Shown one piece after another: positions 34,851 to 47,594 of a stretch of DNA of 64,000 nt. Position numbers and translations under genes: made by a program. Source of the stretch: Marsupella aquatica (lineage: Eukaryota; Marchantiophyta); NCBI GenBank assembly GCA_973895155.1, contig OZ316898.1:4650001-4714000 (forward strand). The letters are read 5' to 3'. The notes beneath the pieces were generated by a model, which worked only from the letters and a program-made list of their open reading frames with translations, was not told the DNA's origin and ran no database searches. Numbering within the stretch: position 1 is the first letter of the stretch; each line of letters begins with the position of its first letter.

Positions 34851-36600
34851 GTTTGATTACCTTCACAAGTTCCTCGACTAGTCACAAATCATCACTTTCT
34901 GCCTGCCCGGCTCCTCAAGTACCCTCCAATCCCCCTTGGTAACTACTGTACCGATCTACAAAGTCTAAAGACGAAATTCAGCAACCAGTTCAACACGGAT
35001 ATCAATCACGTCAACAAGAACCTGCCCCTCTTTGGTTCGCAGGAAGAGGAAGCGGAGGCGCGAGGCGGAGGCGAGGGCGCGACGGAGGCTGGTCGCGGAG
35101 GGAGGGCCGGGTGTTTGGGTGGGGGCAGCGCGCGTGTGCGCACCCCTAGCTTGGAGGTCCGGCGAAAAGTCTGAGACGCCTCATATTTGAGACGCCCTAT
35201 TAATGCAGGCGGGTGGGCCTCGCCGGTGTGAGGTCAGCTCTTTCGAAACAATCGATAAAACTCTTTCCACAGAATCAGAAACTAACTAGACACAAAACAA
35301 AGTCACGAGGTCACTGACTAGACACTAGAACCGACCGAGAAAGACTGAGAAAATCTAAATCAATCCTGAGGATCAGCGGGAATGTAGCAAACCAGCAAGC
35401 GAAACACACCAATAATTTCGGGTACAGGAGAAGTAGCAATCAGCAGGAACTTAACCAAGAAACTAGGCTACAAACTACAGTCGAACTAACAAGCAGAAAA
35501 CGACCACACAATCCAAGAATAGTCTAAGGAGTAGTCCTAAACGACCTGATGAACACGAAGCCGAAACAACGGACCCTAACAAACGAAACAACGAATGACA
35601 ACGAAATCCTCATCACTAGCCCATTCTAGTCCCCCGCACCAAGAATCCTTCATCCCGTGATATCCAATTGGTAGTAATCAAGCCGAACTGAACACTAATG
35701 GCTCCAATAAGTTCCTGGTCAAAGCAGTTCTCTCTGACGACGACGAAGGAGGAAAACGGATCATTGGAGGTCATCCGCGTGGTCAATCGCTCAACAGGCC
35801 GTTGAGTTCCAATCTTCCATACTGGCTCCAGAACAACGTTGCCTTCAACTCGAGGAGTTCATCATCAGCGGCGACGACAACAGCGCCAATTAAAGCAGCA
35901 GCGGGAGGACGAGAAGAACCACCTACAGTTCCAGAGAGGATGTGCACCACATTCCCCCGAAAGAAAAGAAAGAAAGAAAGAGGTTCGCTGCACCTCTGTG
36001 TGGAGAGAGCTAAGTCAGCCGTGATTGTACACTCCTGGGCGCTGAGATGTTCACCTCATTCCTGTGACGCTGCTCCACATATGACACTCCCGGCCAGAAC
36101 AGAACTCAGGAGATCCGTCAAGAGAACGGAGAACAATTCATTACTGTGTCAACATAACGGGCCGCCATCCAAGAGAGCCGACGATTTACAGACACAAACT
36201 TAACCAGCCGCGGCATCTTAAGAAAACCTACTGATCACGCGCGTACGAGAGATCGAGGAATTCATCAAAAGATACAAAACGAGGCCGCCATGCGAGCGAG
36301 AGAAGCATCGTATGCATCGGTGAAAACTACAGCGAATGAAAAATTCCTCAAAAGAAGCTTTTCAGTTATGGAGCCGCCATCATCACAGAGAGAGGATCAT
36401 CAATGGCGCAGGGCAGAGCATAGCGGCACTAACTGGCTCCCTCCAGACCTCCACCTCTACTCACTGTACTGGTCGAGAAGTAAATGATGCCGCAGCGACA
36501 AGCCTCTCGAGTCCGGATGTGTGCGCCGACGATTGCTTCGACCAACAACGCACGCACATGTTTGTAAAGGGCGAGGAAGGTGAATGGCTAACCTCAGCAG
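34851..36600. promoter_or_regulatory. upstream region of DCD gene
   Basis: This is the 5' flank of the minus-strand DCD gene, with probable 5' UTR. A GC-rich stretch (35040-35160, with gaggcggaggcgagggcgcg) is near the start of the gene and is likely promoter or leader. Plus-strand frames at 35802-36203 and 36290-36728 (130 codons each) are rich in Arg, Ser and Thr and match no family. A short (AAAG)n tract lies at about 35962-35980. No gene is called. Confidence 0.35.
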
Positions 36601-36601
36601 C

Positions 36602-36756
36602 GCTGCGCGCGCGCGCGGTACTCCTTTCCTTGGTTAAAATATATACTTGGTACTCCTTTCCTTGGTTAAAATATGGTCTGAGTACGATTACGCGTGCGCG
36701 CTTCTCCTTTCCTTGGTTAAAAATATAGTCTGAGTACGATTACGTGTACTACCCCC
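36602..36756. repeat. three copies of CTCCTTTCCTTGGTTAAA unit
   Basis: The unit ctcctttccttggttaaaat occurs at about 36622, 36651 and 36700. The last two copies are each followed by ggtctgagtacgattacg or agtctgagtacgattacg. A GCGCGC run (36603-36617) precedes the first and a CGCGTGCGCGC run (36690-36701) precedes the third, so the unit is a compound repeat with an older and a younger period. Confidence 0.75.
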
Positions 36757-37388
36757 ATTTTAAATCGCCACTGGCCATATAAAAGGGGCCACTAGCCATA
36801 TGATAAAGGAAAGTGTCCAATATTTCTCCTCTTTTGCACTTTCGTCTCATTCTTTCTCCTCTCCATTTCCATGTGGCTCCACAAGGTCAGGAAAGGATAA
36901 TATGTATATGATGAAACACTGTGTAACCAGGTTTTTGTCATGGCTAGTGGTCCGTGGTTTAAATGAGGGATGGGTTATTTATATATAGTAGTGGGACGTC
37001 TCAAAGTTAGGCAAACATTTTTATCCGCCGGTTTGAGAGTTCATGGGCCGGGAAGCATACTCCAAATGTGGTTACCACATTTTTGCGCCATGGCATTTTT
37101 GTTGACTTTAGGCCAGTTCTAGGTTAACATTTGAGGGTTAAGTTTACCAGTTTAGGGTAGTTGGCTCGCAAATAAAACAGAGGCTGACCATTTATGTACA
37201 AGATGCACACCTGGTCTAGGTTTACTAACCTGTAACCCTTTGACCAGAAAGTTTAAAAAAAACCTCACTGGTTGCTTTCTTGGAAGTCACGGGATTCGAC
37301 TACCCTAACACTTAACTCCAGCGTCAATGACTCAGATGCCAAGCTCCTCTATGGTCCAGGCCTCTAGAACGGCCATCCGGTGGAGAAA

Positions 37389-37732
37389 TTGAAACACTTT
37401 GTTAGACGTCAGGAAAGTGTGTGGAAGGATGTGGAGAGGGCCTTTGGCGTATTGAAAGCTCGGTTTGAGATAGTGAAGAGGCCGCTAGATCTTGGTTTGA
37501 GTCCAACATCACGAAGATCCTCATGGCCTGTGTCGTATTACACAATATGATTATAGAAGATGAATGGGGAGACAACTTTCCTCCATATTTAGGGGTGAGG
37601 GCACCAAGGGTGAGAAGAGGAAATTTGCCCTGGCTGGATTTTCTAGTAGCAACCAAGGAGATTAACAAGGACAATCATTTCAGGTTGATGAATGATACAG
37701 TAGACCATTTGTGGAGTAGGAAGATTGTATGA
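37389..37732 (+). pseudogene. PIF/Harbinger transposase, C-terminal remnant
   Basis: Translation from 37389 gives FVRRQESVWKDVERAFGVLK and ARFEIVKRP, then one frameshift near 37490-37500. After the shift it reads ITKILMACVVLHNMIIEDEW and finally a C-terminal helix ending DHLWSRKIV with a stop. The KDVERAFGVLQARF and ACVxLHNMIxEDE motifs are conserved in the C-terminal part of plant PIF/Harbinger (HARBI1-like) DDE transposases. The N-terminal catalytic part with the first two acidic residues is missing, so this copy is dead. It faces the Myb-like ORF at 38.5-39.3 kb. Confidence 0.85.
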
Positions 37733-38479
37733 AGAATCTGTTTTCTGTTTCTCAAGAATTGATGGGCTTTTTTTGCCTTGTTTCCTCTGAAATTGTTGTT
37801 CACAGGTCTTGATTAGCATTGCTTGCTCAATTCTGAATATTTTTTAATATTCAAGAATGAGCATCCCTTCATCTGATCCAGACTAGTTGGCAATCAAAGG
37901 GAAAGAAAGCAGCACATGATCTCATTGTGTGGCAATTAAATTAATAGCAAGCAGTGAGATCCCTAAGCTGTTTCTGCACATTTTGATTTTTGAGCTTGAA
38001 AAAATGAACGTTCATTGGACATTTGAAGCCAGATAAAGCCAATTTCAGACAAGTGATAGAATTGACTAGGAGACAAAAATCTGACCACCTCAATTAACAT
38101 TATTGGGAGTATAATCAAAGTTCAATCGAGCTGCTGCTCCTCAAAATTCTGAAACTAAAACATCGTCTCTACGTCTACAGCAGGGTCTTGGTTGTAAAAC
38201 TGTGGTCTACCCTCAATGTGATACTCGTGAGCCCATGTATTCTGGTTTGTTCCTGTGTCCTCGACCATATTCTCCCGACTTTATTCATTGTCCGACTCAT
38301 CCACATTGACATTGGGGTTCGTAGCTTCTTCAGTGCCAACTGTTTGCACAACAGGCGGCTGTCTTACAAACGGTGGTGGATTTGTGACAGCAAGCGACCT
38401 CACAGAGGAAACTTGTTTTGGTGTCTACATCATGGGCTCAGCCAATTTCCTTGTTGCCTCCAAGTTTGATTGTCTCATT

Positions 38480-39290
38480 ATTGCTTGGACCTCTGGCTCC
38501 ATTCCATCGATTGGCATTGTCAGCAAATTCATCAAAGAGTTATGCTTCATAATGGTCACTCGGTCTCAATTGGTAGCAACCATGTCTTTGCTGGCTTGAG
38601 TTGTTATTTTCAGGGCATCCTCCTGTTGTTTCGCCCTCTTCAGCTCCTCCTTTGCCCTCTTGGTTCCTTGGGGTCTCTTCCTGCTAGCAAACATCCCGTC
38701 ATCGTTTGCAAATCCATTGTCGATGGTGCCTCCCCGTTCTTCTCCTTTATTGTCCACTATAGGAGAGAGGATGGAGTTCTCTCATTCTTCTGTTTCTTTG
38801 TGCTTGATTTCCTCTTCTTCCCCTTTGCCATCCCGTCAGCAGGATTACCCCACCTTGGGCAATCCTTCAAATCCAGAACCAAGATTCAACGCAAAATTCT
38901 TATTTTTTGGGTGATTTTCCTTGTACAGCTCCTTGGCTTTAATTAGTGTCTTCAGCGTTTGCTCCCAAAATTTGCAAGCCATCAACCTAATGGTAGCAAC
39001 TGATGAATTTGGAGATGTCGTGCTTAATGTCTGCCCATTCCCCTCAAGCGATTTTCTTCCTCTCACCTCAGCGCCCTTGCGTTTATGTTTCTCATAATTT
39101 TCTGTCACCTTGTCCCAAAATTTCTCCACTCTTTGTCCAACACCAACACATGGATCTTGTGAATGTGCGGCACACTGTAGCATACTTGTTTCAACTCCTC
39201 TGAAGTGTAATTCTTGCCATAACTTGCTGCCATCCTGATCACAATTGCATGCGGGATTGTGAAAGAAGATTGAACAGTGAAAAACGTGCA
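38480..39290 (-). pseudogene. Harbinger ORF1 (Myb/SANT-like, NAM-associated) remnant
   Basis: Minus-strand frames carry the typical order of PIF/Harbinger accessory proteins. First come the SANT-like pieces KNYTSEELKQVCYS and, after a frameshift, QDPCVGVGQRVEKFWDKVTE followed by NYEKHKRKGAEVRG. Next is a middle ATIRLMACKFWEQ stretch. Last is a C-terminal part with RKRPQGTKRAKEELKRAKQQ, a motif of the NAM-associated C-terminal domain. ORF1 helps the transposase enter the nucleus and bind DNA. The frame breaks show that it is inactive. With the transposase remnant it marks one element of about 2 kb or more. Confidence 0.75.
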
Positions 39291-39644
39291 GAACTCGTGG
39301 GTTCTACTGTCCCACCACTCATACACTGTGTGCTCTTGCTCTTCAAGCTTCTCTTGCGGGAAACTTGATGCTCAAAAACAATCCAAAATCTGGCGTGATG
39401 CTTGTAGTACAAGCAAGTGGACGCTTCTAAAGCGAGATTCCGCCACGTGGGCTGCCGTTGGCCATTGATGCATATGGGGGTTTGGTCTCCAACACAGATT
39501 GCCGACCTCCTTCTACAGCAAATTTTGTGACAGCAAGGCACATAATGAACATCGGGCCTCCAAACTTTTGGAGGTTACGAGGTACAGTGGGAGACTCAAT
39601 TTGCAAAAAGCGACCACTATGTAGATTTTTGGTGGATAGGGGGT

Positions 39645-39672
39645 GAAAAAACCAGACTGTTGGAGATGCTCT
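39645..39672. mobile_element. possible right end of the Harbinger element
   Basis: The phrase CTGTTGGAGATGCTC followed by TTA (about 39658-39674) matches the inverted form of GAGCATCTCCAACAG, an end sequence I associate with plant PIF/Harbinger-type elements, and TTA is the usual 3-bp target. I did not find the matching left end near 36.7-37.4 kb, so the element may be truncated on that side. Confidence 0.4.
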
Positions 39673-39675
39673 TAG

Positions 39676-41121
39676 TCCCCCTTGGGGGGTATAGGTTGGA
39701 GGGAAAGCATTCTCTCTCTCATTTTTTCAAATGTACTCTCATATGCTATGGATCCGTCATGAGTTTCTCCACTAGAAGTGTCTCGTCCATGTAACGTTTG
39801 ATTGAGTGTCTCTCTCATGTTTTGCATTTGTTGTCTAGTCTGGAGCTGATAGTTTCTTACATGAGGGTGCCTTTGGGTCTCGAGGCTTGCGAGGGCTATC
39901 TTGTCCGCTTGCCAAATCCTGCGAAAACAACAATGAAACCATGTTTAGTTTCCCACGGGAGCTTGCGTTGGGGAGACAATGCAGAGTAGTCATGGGTGTT
40001 GAGGTCCAAGTGCATTTGGCCCCTAGACTCTAAGTCAGGTTGGAACCTTGGAGATGGTTGCTATAGTCGGGATCAAAATGGTCCTGGCATTTAGGACAAA
40101 CTTTGAGACAAGCTAGCTTACTTGGGCCATGAGCATGTCCAGGGGGAAGGGCGGTCAGCCAACTATAAAGAGGAAGTGGAAAGCACAAACGACACCAGAT
40201 TGAGGAACAATCCTGGATAAACAATGGGTGTCGACTCTAGTTTTGGCTTATGGCGAGACCACTCGGGCCCAACTGAAAGGGTTCTATTCGCTGACCTACT
40301 TACCAATGTCTAATGAGTTTGAGTGGCGACACTAGTCTTGGAGCTCCTAAATCCTACAAGGTTACTTACCTAGGTGTTTGGTTGCTTGTGCAGATAGTGA
40401 GGACCATTAAGCGAGAGTAGAGTTAGGGAACGAATGTGACTTCCTATGGGAGTTGCCGTAAGATGTGCTCAAGGTACCAAGTTGTTTGCACAAAGAGTTC
40501 TGTGTAAACATTAGGGTACCAAGGGCACTTAGGTGAGGGTGTTGGGACTGCTCATGACACTCGGTGACAAGATCCACCACTTGCTCTCTCCGTTGGGGAG
40601 TCTTTAAGGGTAGCACAAGGCCCTATGCAAGGCTCGATTGTGGCTTAGGGCATGTAAGGAAGGGATCGAGGCCCTATTTGCAAGGAAGCATCCTGGAGGG
40701 GAGGCGGTTTCGGCTTCCACAAAGGTACATTAGTGGCAACTAAGGCCCTTTAGCGAGGGACATATGCAAGAGGGCGAGAAAGGAAGGGCCAAACCGAATA
40801 TCACTTAATTACATATTGTATATCACCTAACTTATTGTATAAATTGGAGTGAACATGGAGATTGTTCGGAATTGACTCCAGTTGGTGACTATAATTTATT
40901 TGGTCTTAATATTAGTGACCCCTTGATGACATTAGGATAAGACACGCTTAGGATTGCCCACACATCTCATCCCCCCTTGGGATATAGGTTAGAGAGAGAA
41001 CATTCACTTGCTCATTCTTCACATGTTATGGATCCTTCGAAAGTTTCTACACTTATGTTGTCTTCTCAGTGCAGCGCTATAATTGAGCTGCTTGTATGTT
41101 TTACATTTGTTGTCTCTAAAA
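39676..41121. repeat. pair of diverged ~150-bp direct repeats, 1.3 kb apart
   Basis: The phrases cccccttggg, tataggtt, catt, ctcatt, tatggatcc, agtttc and ttgttgtct occur in the same order at 39676-39838 and 40971-41121. The two copies have diverged strongly. The pair could be decayed LTRs or an older duplication; no reverse transcriptase or integrase coding is visible between them. The intervening DNA (39840-40970) has only short unidentified frames. Confidence 0.55.
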
Positions 41122-41872
41122 ATCAAATGACAACACCTCTAAGAATTTGATTTCCTTAGGTGCTTTGCAATCTGGTGGATGATCCCTATAATAGTGTTGA
41201 TGATTGCCATGCCAATGATAGTTGAAAGTCCCCATGCCAATGGATAGTTGATAGTCCCAACTCAACTGTCAGCTATTGAAACAAAACAACTATATTCTAA
41301 TCAATAGATGGATAGATAAGGATGCTGCTATGTAAATACAGTGGCTATGTAAAATATAGTGGCTACGGTCGTGAGCAATCTGGGCCAGGGTCAGCTCGAG
41401 ATTCAATCCTAGGAGACAGCAACACCACTAATTAGATTAAAGGCTAAACCAAGGTTCGGTGGATAAGAGGATCAGTTTCTAGTGCAAAAGAAATCACAGG
41501 GAGCCAGAAGGAAGAGAACTGTATCCAACACAACGTACTTCCAACCAGCACTGGATATTCATCATTGAGGACACATTATGCCAAGATTGAAAACCTCCTA
41601 GTACACTGCCGGTAGATAATTTTACATATCCTATCGGGGATGCTACACACCTCGTTAGCTTGGCTAAGATCATGAATCCCAACCACCTCTGCTTGGCAAG
41701 CCCTACTTTGGAAATCTAAAGGGCAATATCATCACCACGATCGCTGTGCATCATGAAATCCCACGATGATTAATCCTTGAGACGGCTCACAAGACCATAA
41801 TGCAGAAGTTTGACAGACAGTAATGACAAAGTTGAAAGCTCCTTCACATGATTCATGATTACAACAGGATTT

Positions 41873-41931
41873 GAAGAGAAGAGAAGAGAAGAGAAGAGAA
41901 GAGAAGAGAAGAGAAGAGAAGAGAAGAGAAG
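41873..41931. repeat. (GAAGA)n microsatellite
   Basis: About 12 perfect pentanucleotide units of GAAGA (gaagagaaga...) run without interruption. It lies 400 bases 3' of the minus-strand coiled-coil gene and has no coding role. Perfection suggests it is young or unstable in length. Confidence 0.95.
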
Positions 41932-42332
41932 CCCAAATGTCCTATTGCTGAAGAGATGAAGAAACTGCCTGCCAATCTGGAAAACACAATGATGTAGATT
42001 CACAGAGCACGCGGATTCATTGTCAACTGACGCAGTTTAGGTGTCAATTTTCTTTGCCAAGGGTGAAATAGTGAGTTGAGTTTTTTAGGATGTTTTACCA
42101 TTTTGTGAAGTTGGACAGCAGTAACCCACGAATACACTTATACCATTCAATCAGTATACACCCTCCATGGAAGGCTGGATAGGGGCATAAATATCCTAGA
42201 ATGTGGAGAGAAGATTGACAACCGCTAATCAAGGGTTTCAACTCTCAAATAATTTCGTGAAGGTGCACAATGCACCTCCTCCCTTTTCTACAATATGAAG
42301 AAAAAGTCCTTTCTAACGAACTGCAGGGTCAA
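41932..42332. other. 3' flank of coiled-coil gene
   Basis: Likely 3' UTR and downstream DNA of the minus-strand coiled-coil gene. Nothing else is recognised. Confidence 0.4.
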
Positions 42333-45300
42333 CTACACCAAAGGATCCAAAAGCTCCTCCATCTCTGCTGAAAGCTGTGTGTCGTGTCCTCGTCTTCCCC
42401 TTCCTCGCAACCAAGGCAAACACCAATCCAACAACCCACACACACGATGCTCCGATTTTTGTTCTAACTCTTCTATTTGTCTGTTCAGTTCTTCCAATCT
42501 GTCCCGCAAGTCCGCAGCTCGTTCATCGGCAATCTGGCGGGATCTCTCAGCAGCATTAAGAGCAGCAATTGCAGCCAGCGCCATGTCTTCTTTGGAGCCG
42601 ACTTTGGTGTTGGCCTCTTCTACTAACTCTCTGTACTTTGCTGATCGCTCATTCAGTGCCGCAATCTGATACACATGTCAACCAAGAATACCCCAATTTT
42701 TAGAAGTTATACACAACTAGACAAATTGACACTAAAATCTGACATATTCTTAACCACATTCTCAACTGCGAGGGTTACCAAAGTTTTGACAACAAGCTTC
42801 AACCAAGACAGGAATGGTAAGTGGCATAAGATGACCAGACTCTTGGAAGGAAGATCAACGCATAAAAAACTTACCTCCTTGTTGCGTATTTCAACCTCCT
42901 CCAGCATTCTTGCCCCAGCAGCAGCTTCCGCAGTGGCTGCCTCTTTCCATCTGGAAACCTCCTCTTCAGAATCTAAAAGTTCACCTGTAACAGACTCAAC
43001 CTTTTGGCAGAGGTGACAAACAGATCGAAATATTGGTCTCCGGAAAGAATCACATACTAAAACCTTTCACGTGCGCTTCGCTGTGCCCGCCTTCATGAGA
43101 AAATGCTTCTAGCTGGATCTGCCTTACAATATGTTTATCAAGATTGCTAGAGAACTTCTTGTCTTATTCTATGACTGAAATTTTGAAATGAACGACTGAA
43201 ATTTTGAAATGAATGAAACTTGCAATCAAGAATGAGTCCCAGATGTCTTTCAAATACTCACATGCTTCTCTAGTTCTAAAATGCGTGCCGCCTTCCCTGC
43301 CAGGTCTCTCCCTTGGACTGTCAATTGCTGTTGTAATCTTTCAATTTCCAGCCTACAATCATGCTCAAGTAAGAACAACTCTCACAGTTCAGGCTCGGTG
43401 GTAGAAAACTTTACAAGATTCAAATCTCAAATAATTCTAGTTTTACTATATCAGATTGTTGTAATTGGCTGGGGATGAAGCACGCTACAGCAGTGGGCTG
43501 CGTTGTGATTGTGGAGTGCAGTGACCAACTTAAAGCTCTGAAAAAAACAAAATCCATCCTTCTGGACTAGCAAGCCAAGCAGGCCTGGGACAGTTCAGGA
43601 ACGTCCTGGGAGCCTTAGAACAAGAGTACATCCACAGGCCTGTTGGTATTTACTATCTAGCATTAAGGTGGCAGATGAAAACCAGTAGTACATGAGCAAT
43701 AAGTTCACCCGCTTAGGTTCAGCTCAAGATAAGGTATCTAATGTTCCAAGCCAGTTTACAGCAATTCTCCACCTCAGATACATCAAAGATGAACAATATG
43801 ATTCACGAAAAATGCCATGCCTCGTGAAACAATCTTCCTTGTTAGCAACTGTGCAGACCCTAATCTACCATCGCCGTACAGAGAAAATAATATAATTAGG
43901 GCACACAAGAGCAATGTGTCCAGCATGAATCCTCAATCATCAGACTCTTGAAATTTTTAGGTTATCAGATCTGTCAGACAGACCTCAAGTATGAAGACTT
44001 TCTCCGCTTGAAAATTGCCAACCCCAAAACTGAGCGTATTAAATCATTTTTGCCTATAAGTGACAAATAATGGTGTAGGAAAGAACGAAAAGAAAGCAAA
44101 CTGGATGATGCGATAGTTTAACGTACTATGGTCCCTCACACCAAGAACACGGCAAGCCCCCAAACGGATAGCTGCTCAAGTCAGCAGTCTCACACCAATG
44201 AGCAAGAAAATTTCATCGTCCAGAAGGTGCGAAAGTTGTCCTCATTTCGGATTATAGAGATTGGCATATCAAACACCTCAAAAAAGTGACCGCAGCGTTA
44301 CTCTCATATCATGGATACAGTTACCAACCCAACGCTGGTCATACCTTGCTGAACTCACTGTTCGCTTGACCTCCTTCTGCAAGTTCTCCACGTCTTGCTC
44401 CAGAAGAGCCACCTATAACCACCCAACACAAGATTTTCAACGACGAATCCTCAGCTTAACGAAACTGAACATACTTCAACTCTAGCAGCCAATTGCAGTA
44501 CCAGTCTACGTATCACTAGGAGCCAGCAGGATGGACATGGATCCTTTTAGCATACTGATCCAGTAGCTTAGTTAGTAAGTTCGCCTACACTCCACACTCT
44601 GGTCAGGAATGCAAAAATCTGAAGGTTAGTAAGGGCCACCAACCTTTGAAGCTGTCTGCTCTTTCATTCTCTCATGAGCAGCCAGTTCTGATTGAAGAAG
44701 CTTAAGGGAAGTCTGCTGCGGACCTTCCCCAATAATCTGGTATTTTTCTGTATTATCTTGACCAGTACTTTCTTGAGGTGAAGAGCTTTTGCCGTCAGCC
44801 ATTTCTCCTTCCTGCGTTGATTCTGTTTGGTTGTCTTCTGTCTCGTCTGTCGATCCCACCTCAGATCCTTCAGGTGAAGCCTTTCGATGGTCAGGAAATG
44901 AAAGTTTCTGCAATATGTCACCTTTCTCTGCATGTAGCATCTTGACCGTGCTCTCAAAGTCTTTCCTCTCTTTTTCTGCTTTCTGTTGATTTTCTTTCCA
45001 AAGCTGAGCCACTCGGCTGGCGAGATCCATAATCTCCTGTCCCTCTGCAAGGAATCCCTTCTTCTGCGGCTCAGCTTCATCTTGTGAACTCCCGACCAAA
45101 TCAGTTTGAAAAGAGGCAAACGGATTATCTGACTGCATCAGACCTAGAATATCCAGGAGTCGAGTTCTTACTTTGGCTGCACACTCTGTGTTTTGGACAG
45201 TCTCAGAATTCACGATCTCTAACTTGCTTTCAACTTCTTCAACTCTCTGTCTCAATGCTTCGGCTTCCTGCCTGGTCTTACCCAGCTGCTCGAGCATTTC

Positions 45301-46227
45301 ACGCTCTATGTCCGCTATTCTGCCATCTTTACCAGCGGCTACTTTCTGCCATCTCTCTAATTCTGAGGACTTCTTTGCCACCTCCTCTTTCATTTGAGTA
45401 ATGGAAGCTTCTAACTGGGAGACCTCGATGGCTATGTTTAAGTTTCGATGCTCCATCTGCATGTGAAGTTCGTTACTTCGTTTAAGAGCAGCTTCTCGCT
45501 GTCTGAGAACTTCGTCAACAACCTCTTCCACTCTCTTCGCAAAACCGAGGGCAATGGCGGTCAGACCAGTAGAATTTTTAACCCTCGGAAGGCCCCCAGA
45601 GAAGCTTTTCACCCCATTACTCATAGACATGATCTTTTCAGCTTGGGTGACAAGAATTCTAGCGACTGCCTCAATCTCGGCTTTGGCAGAGTCCCGGGCT
45701 CGACTCATGTCATCCTTTTGTCTCTGAATCTCGTCCCTCTGTGCGCTGATTTCATCCTTCTGCCTGTTAGCATCCTCCTTGAGCTTTAGTACTTCCTCCA
45801 GCTGCTTGGATCGGTCTTCCTTGAGCTGTAATGCTTCTTCCAACTGCTTGAATCGCTCATCCTTGAGCTGTACTGCTTCCTCCAGCTGCTTGGACAATTC
45901 TTCCCTGGCTCTCAAGGCTTCATCCTTTCCTTTCCAAGCGTCATCTCTCTGCTTGATGGCCTCATGAACGTAAGTTTTAAGTTTTACCACTGTGGCATCT
46001 GCGTCTGCCTTCGCAGCTTCAGCAGCTTTTCGAGCCTGCCTCTCTTGCTCGAGGTTAGCCAAAGCGGCCTTCAGGCTCTCCACAACCTTCAGACCATCAG
46101 GTTGTGTTGTGACCGGTCGTACTGGTGCTGCGGCTGGTGCAGAGAGCACCATGGGCGCCGCCTCTAAATCATCATCCTCAAAGTCACTGAGTGCCGCCTC
46201 CTCCTCGCCCCCATGAGAACTATCCAT
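42333..46227 (-). CDS. large coiled-coil protein (paramyosin-like plant family)
   Basis: Five exons on the minus strand: 46227-44644, 44412-44345, 43352-43262, 43000-42875 and 42665-42333. Phases close to 733 residues. Borders are clean, for example donor TCAAAG/GTTGGT at 44644 and acceptor TATCAG before 42665. The N-terminus (MDSSHGGEEEAALSDFEDDD) is acidic. From about residue 50 to 690 nearly all is predicted coiled coil, with near-perfect repeats QLEEA-QLKDERFK and QLEEALQLKEDRSK around residues 112-150, and a Glu/Lys-rich heptad pattern. Residues 440-500 are Ser/Thr/Glu-rich and disordered. The C-terminal end contains CGLLDWCLPWLRGRG, a Trp/Cys-rich hydrophobic motif that may insert in or touch a membrane. 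The layout resembles plant paramyosin-like coiled-coil proteins of unknown function; I do not assign a symbol. It could be a membrane-tethering or scaffold protein. Confidence 0.85.
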
Positions 46228-47590
46228 CCCTTAATTTCCAAAGGACCTAATTATTATCTCATCATTTTTATAACCAAACTGACTTGGACATCAATCCGCG
46301 AAGTAATGCATGGAAGTGGTCAACCAACTGCATTACTTGGAAAGGTCCACCAGGGAGTTTCACGCAGGGACAATTTTCCCAAACAGTCTAAATTATAATG
46401 CTCAGCTATTTCCTTCTTCACATTAACAAACAGCTCGTCCCAATCCTGCGGGCTCATCTCCTGGCGTTGTGGACAAGAAAGAGGGGCAATACAATATATT
46501 GCGAAGCCAGCCGGCCATCCGACGAGTCCCCCAATTCAGCCCTATTGCAAAAGTCCACAACGACTCCGCTTCCGGTTCAATAGCCGGAAGCTCCTCCTCA
46601 AGAGATCCACTGCCAACGAAGAGAAGCAGAAGATCAACAACGACAATAAGGCCTGATGATTTCACTTAAAATTACCGCATCGCTTGATACTCAGCCAGAC
46701 CACCAATTGAAGTCTAATCCGAATTGTCAACCACGTCCTGTTCACATTTATCGTCTCACGACAGAACAAACCACTTGAAGTTCGAAAGAATTCCTTTCAT
46801 AACAGTCGATTCGACCTGCAGAGCGAGGGACGGAAACAGAGTGCATGAGAGAAACATGCACGAAAGATGCGCCGACTACTCGCCCCCCTACCAAATAATC
46901 ACTGTTCTATCCCGTCCTTGTCCCTTGGGTACGATTCCTAAGCTACAGAAGAAGACCAAGAAGAAGAAGACAAGAAGAAGAAGACGAAATTGACCTGATC
47001 TCCAAAGAAGAAAAATTGCCGCACTTGGAAGGCAGGAACAGATGATGTACAGGAGAGGCGCACCGTCAAAAAAAATCATCATTGTCCACAATCCGCGCTA
47101 AAATCGGCGATTGAAATGCATATCCAGTCCATTCTTCTTGAGACTCAAAACACACTCAGAGAAAGACAGAATTCAGCTCGAATTCAGCTCAGTTCAGCTC
47201 ACCAAAATTGAGAACGCTCGCCGGACGAATCGAATCTAGTACAATCAAATTCGGACAAAGTCAGGCCGTGAATCAAAGAATCGAAACCCAATCCGCAGCT
47301 CCTTCTCCAGCCAGCCAGCACTGTTTCTGCCCTATACCAAATTCAACATCAAAATCATCCGTCCGTCAACCAAATCGGTCCCCGAACACATCAATCGCAT
47401 CGCCTTGCGCTGAGCATGCCGTATGAACCGTCTCCTTGGCCATTCCCGTTCGTCCAGTGACCAGCCGATCGATCGATCATCGATATGTCTATCTCCGTTG
47501 CGTTCCTTTCTTCTTCGTGAAGACTTCGGAGACGGAGGAACTCTGTTTTACAAGTTTTGCATAGTCATTCTCCCACTCAGCCGACTTCCC
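46228..47590. promoter_or_regulatory. upstream region of the large coiled-coil gene
   Basis: Upstream side of a minus-strand gene. It has an AAG-rich tract at 46945-46985 (agaagaagaagac) and repeated aattcagctcagttcagctc motifs around 47170-47205. Plus-strand frames here (60-90 codons) have no motif. A GATCGATCGATC run lies at 47468-47484. Nothing else is supported. Confidence 0.35.
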
Positions 47591-47594
47591 TTGC

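Noticed and set aside
44664-45119. 151-codon minus-strand frame in the large coiled-coil gene
   Set aside because: Overlaps exon 1 in another frame and has the Arg/Lys-rich composition expected of an out-of-frame shadow.
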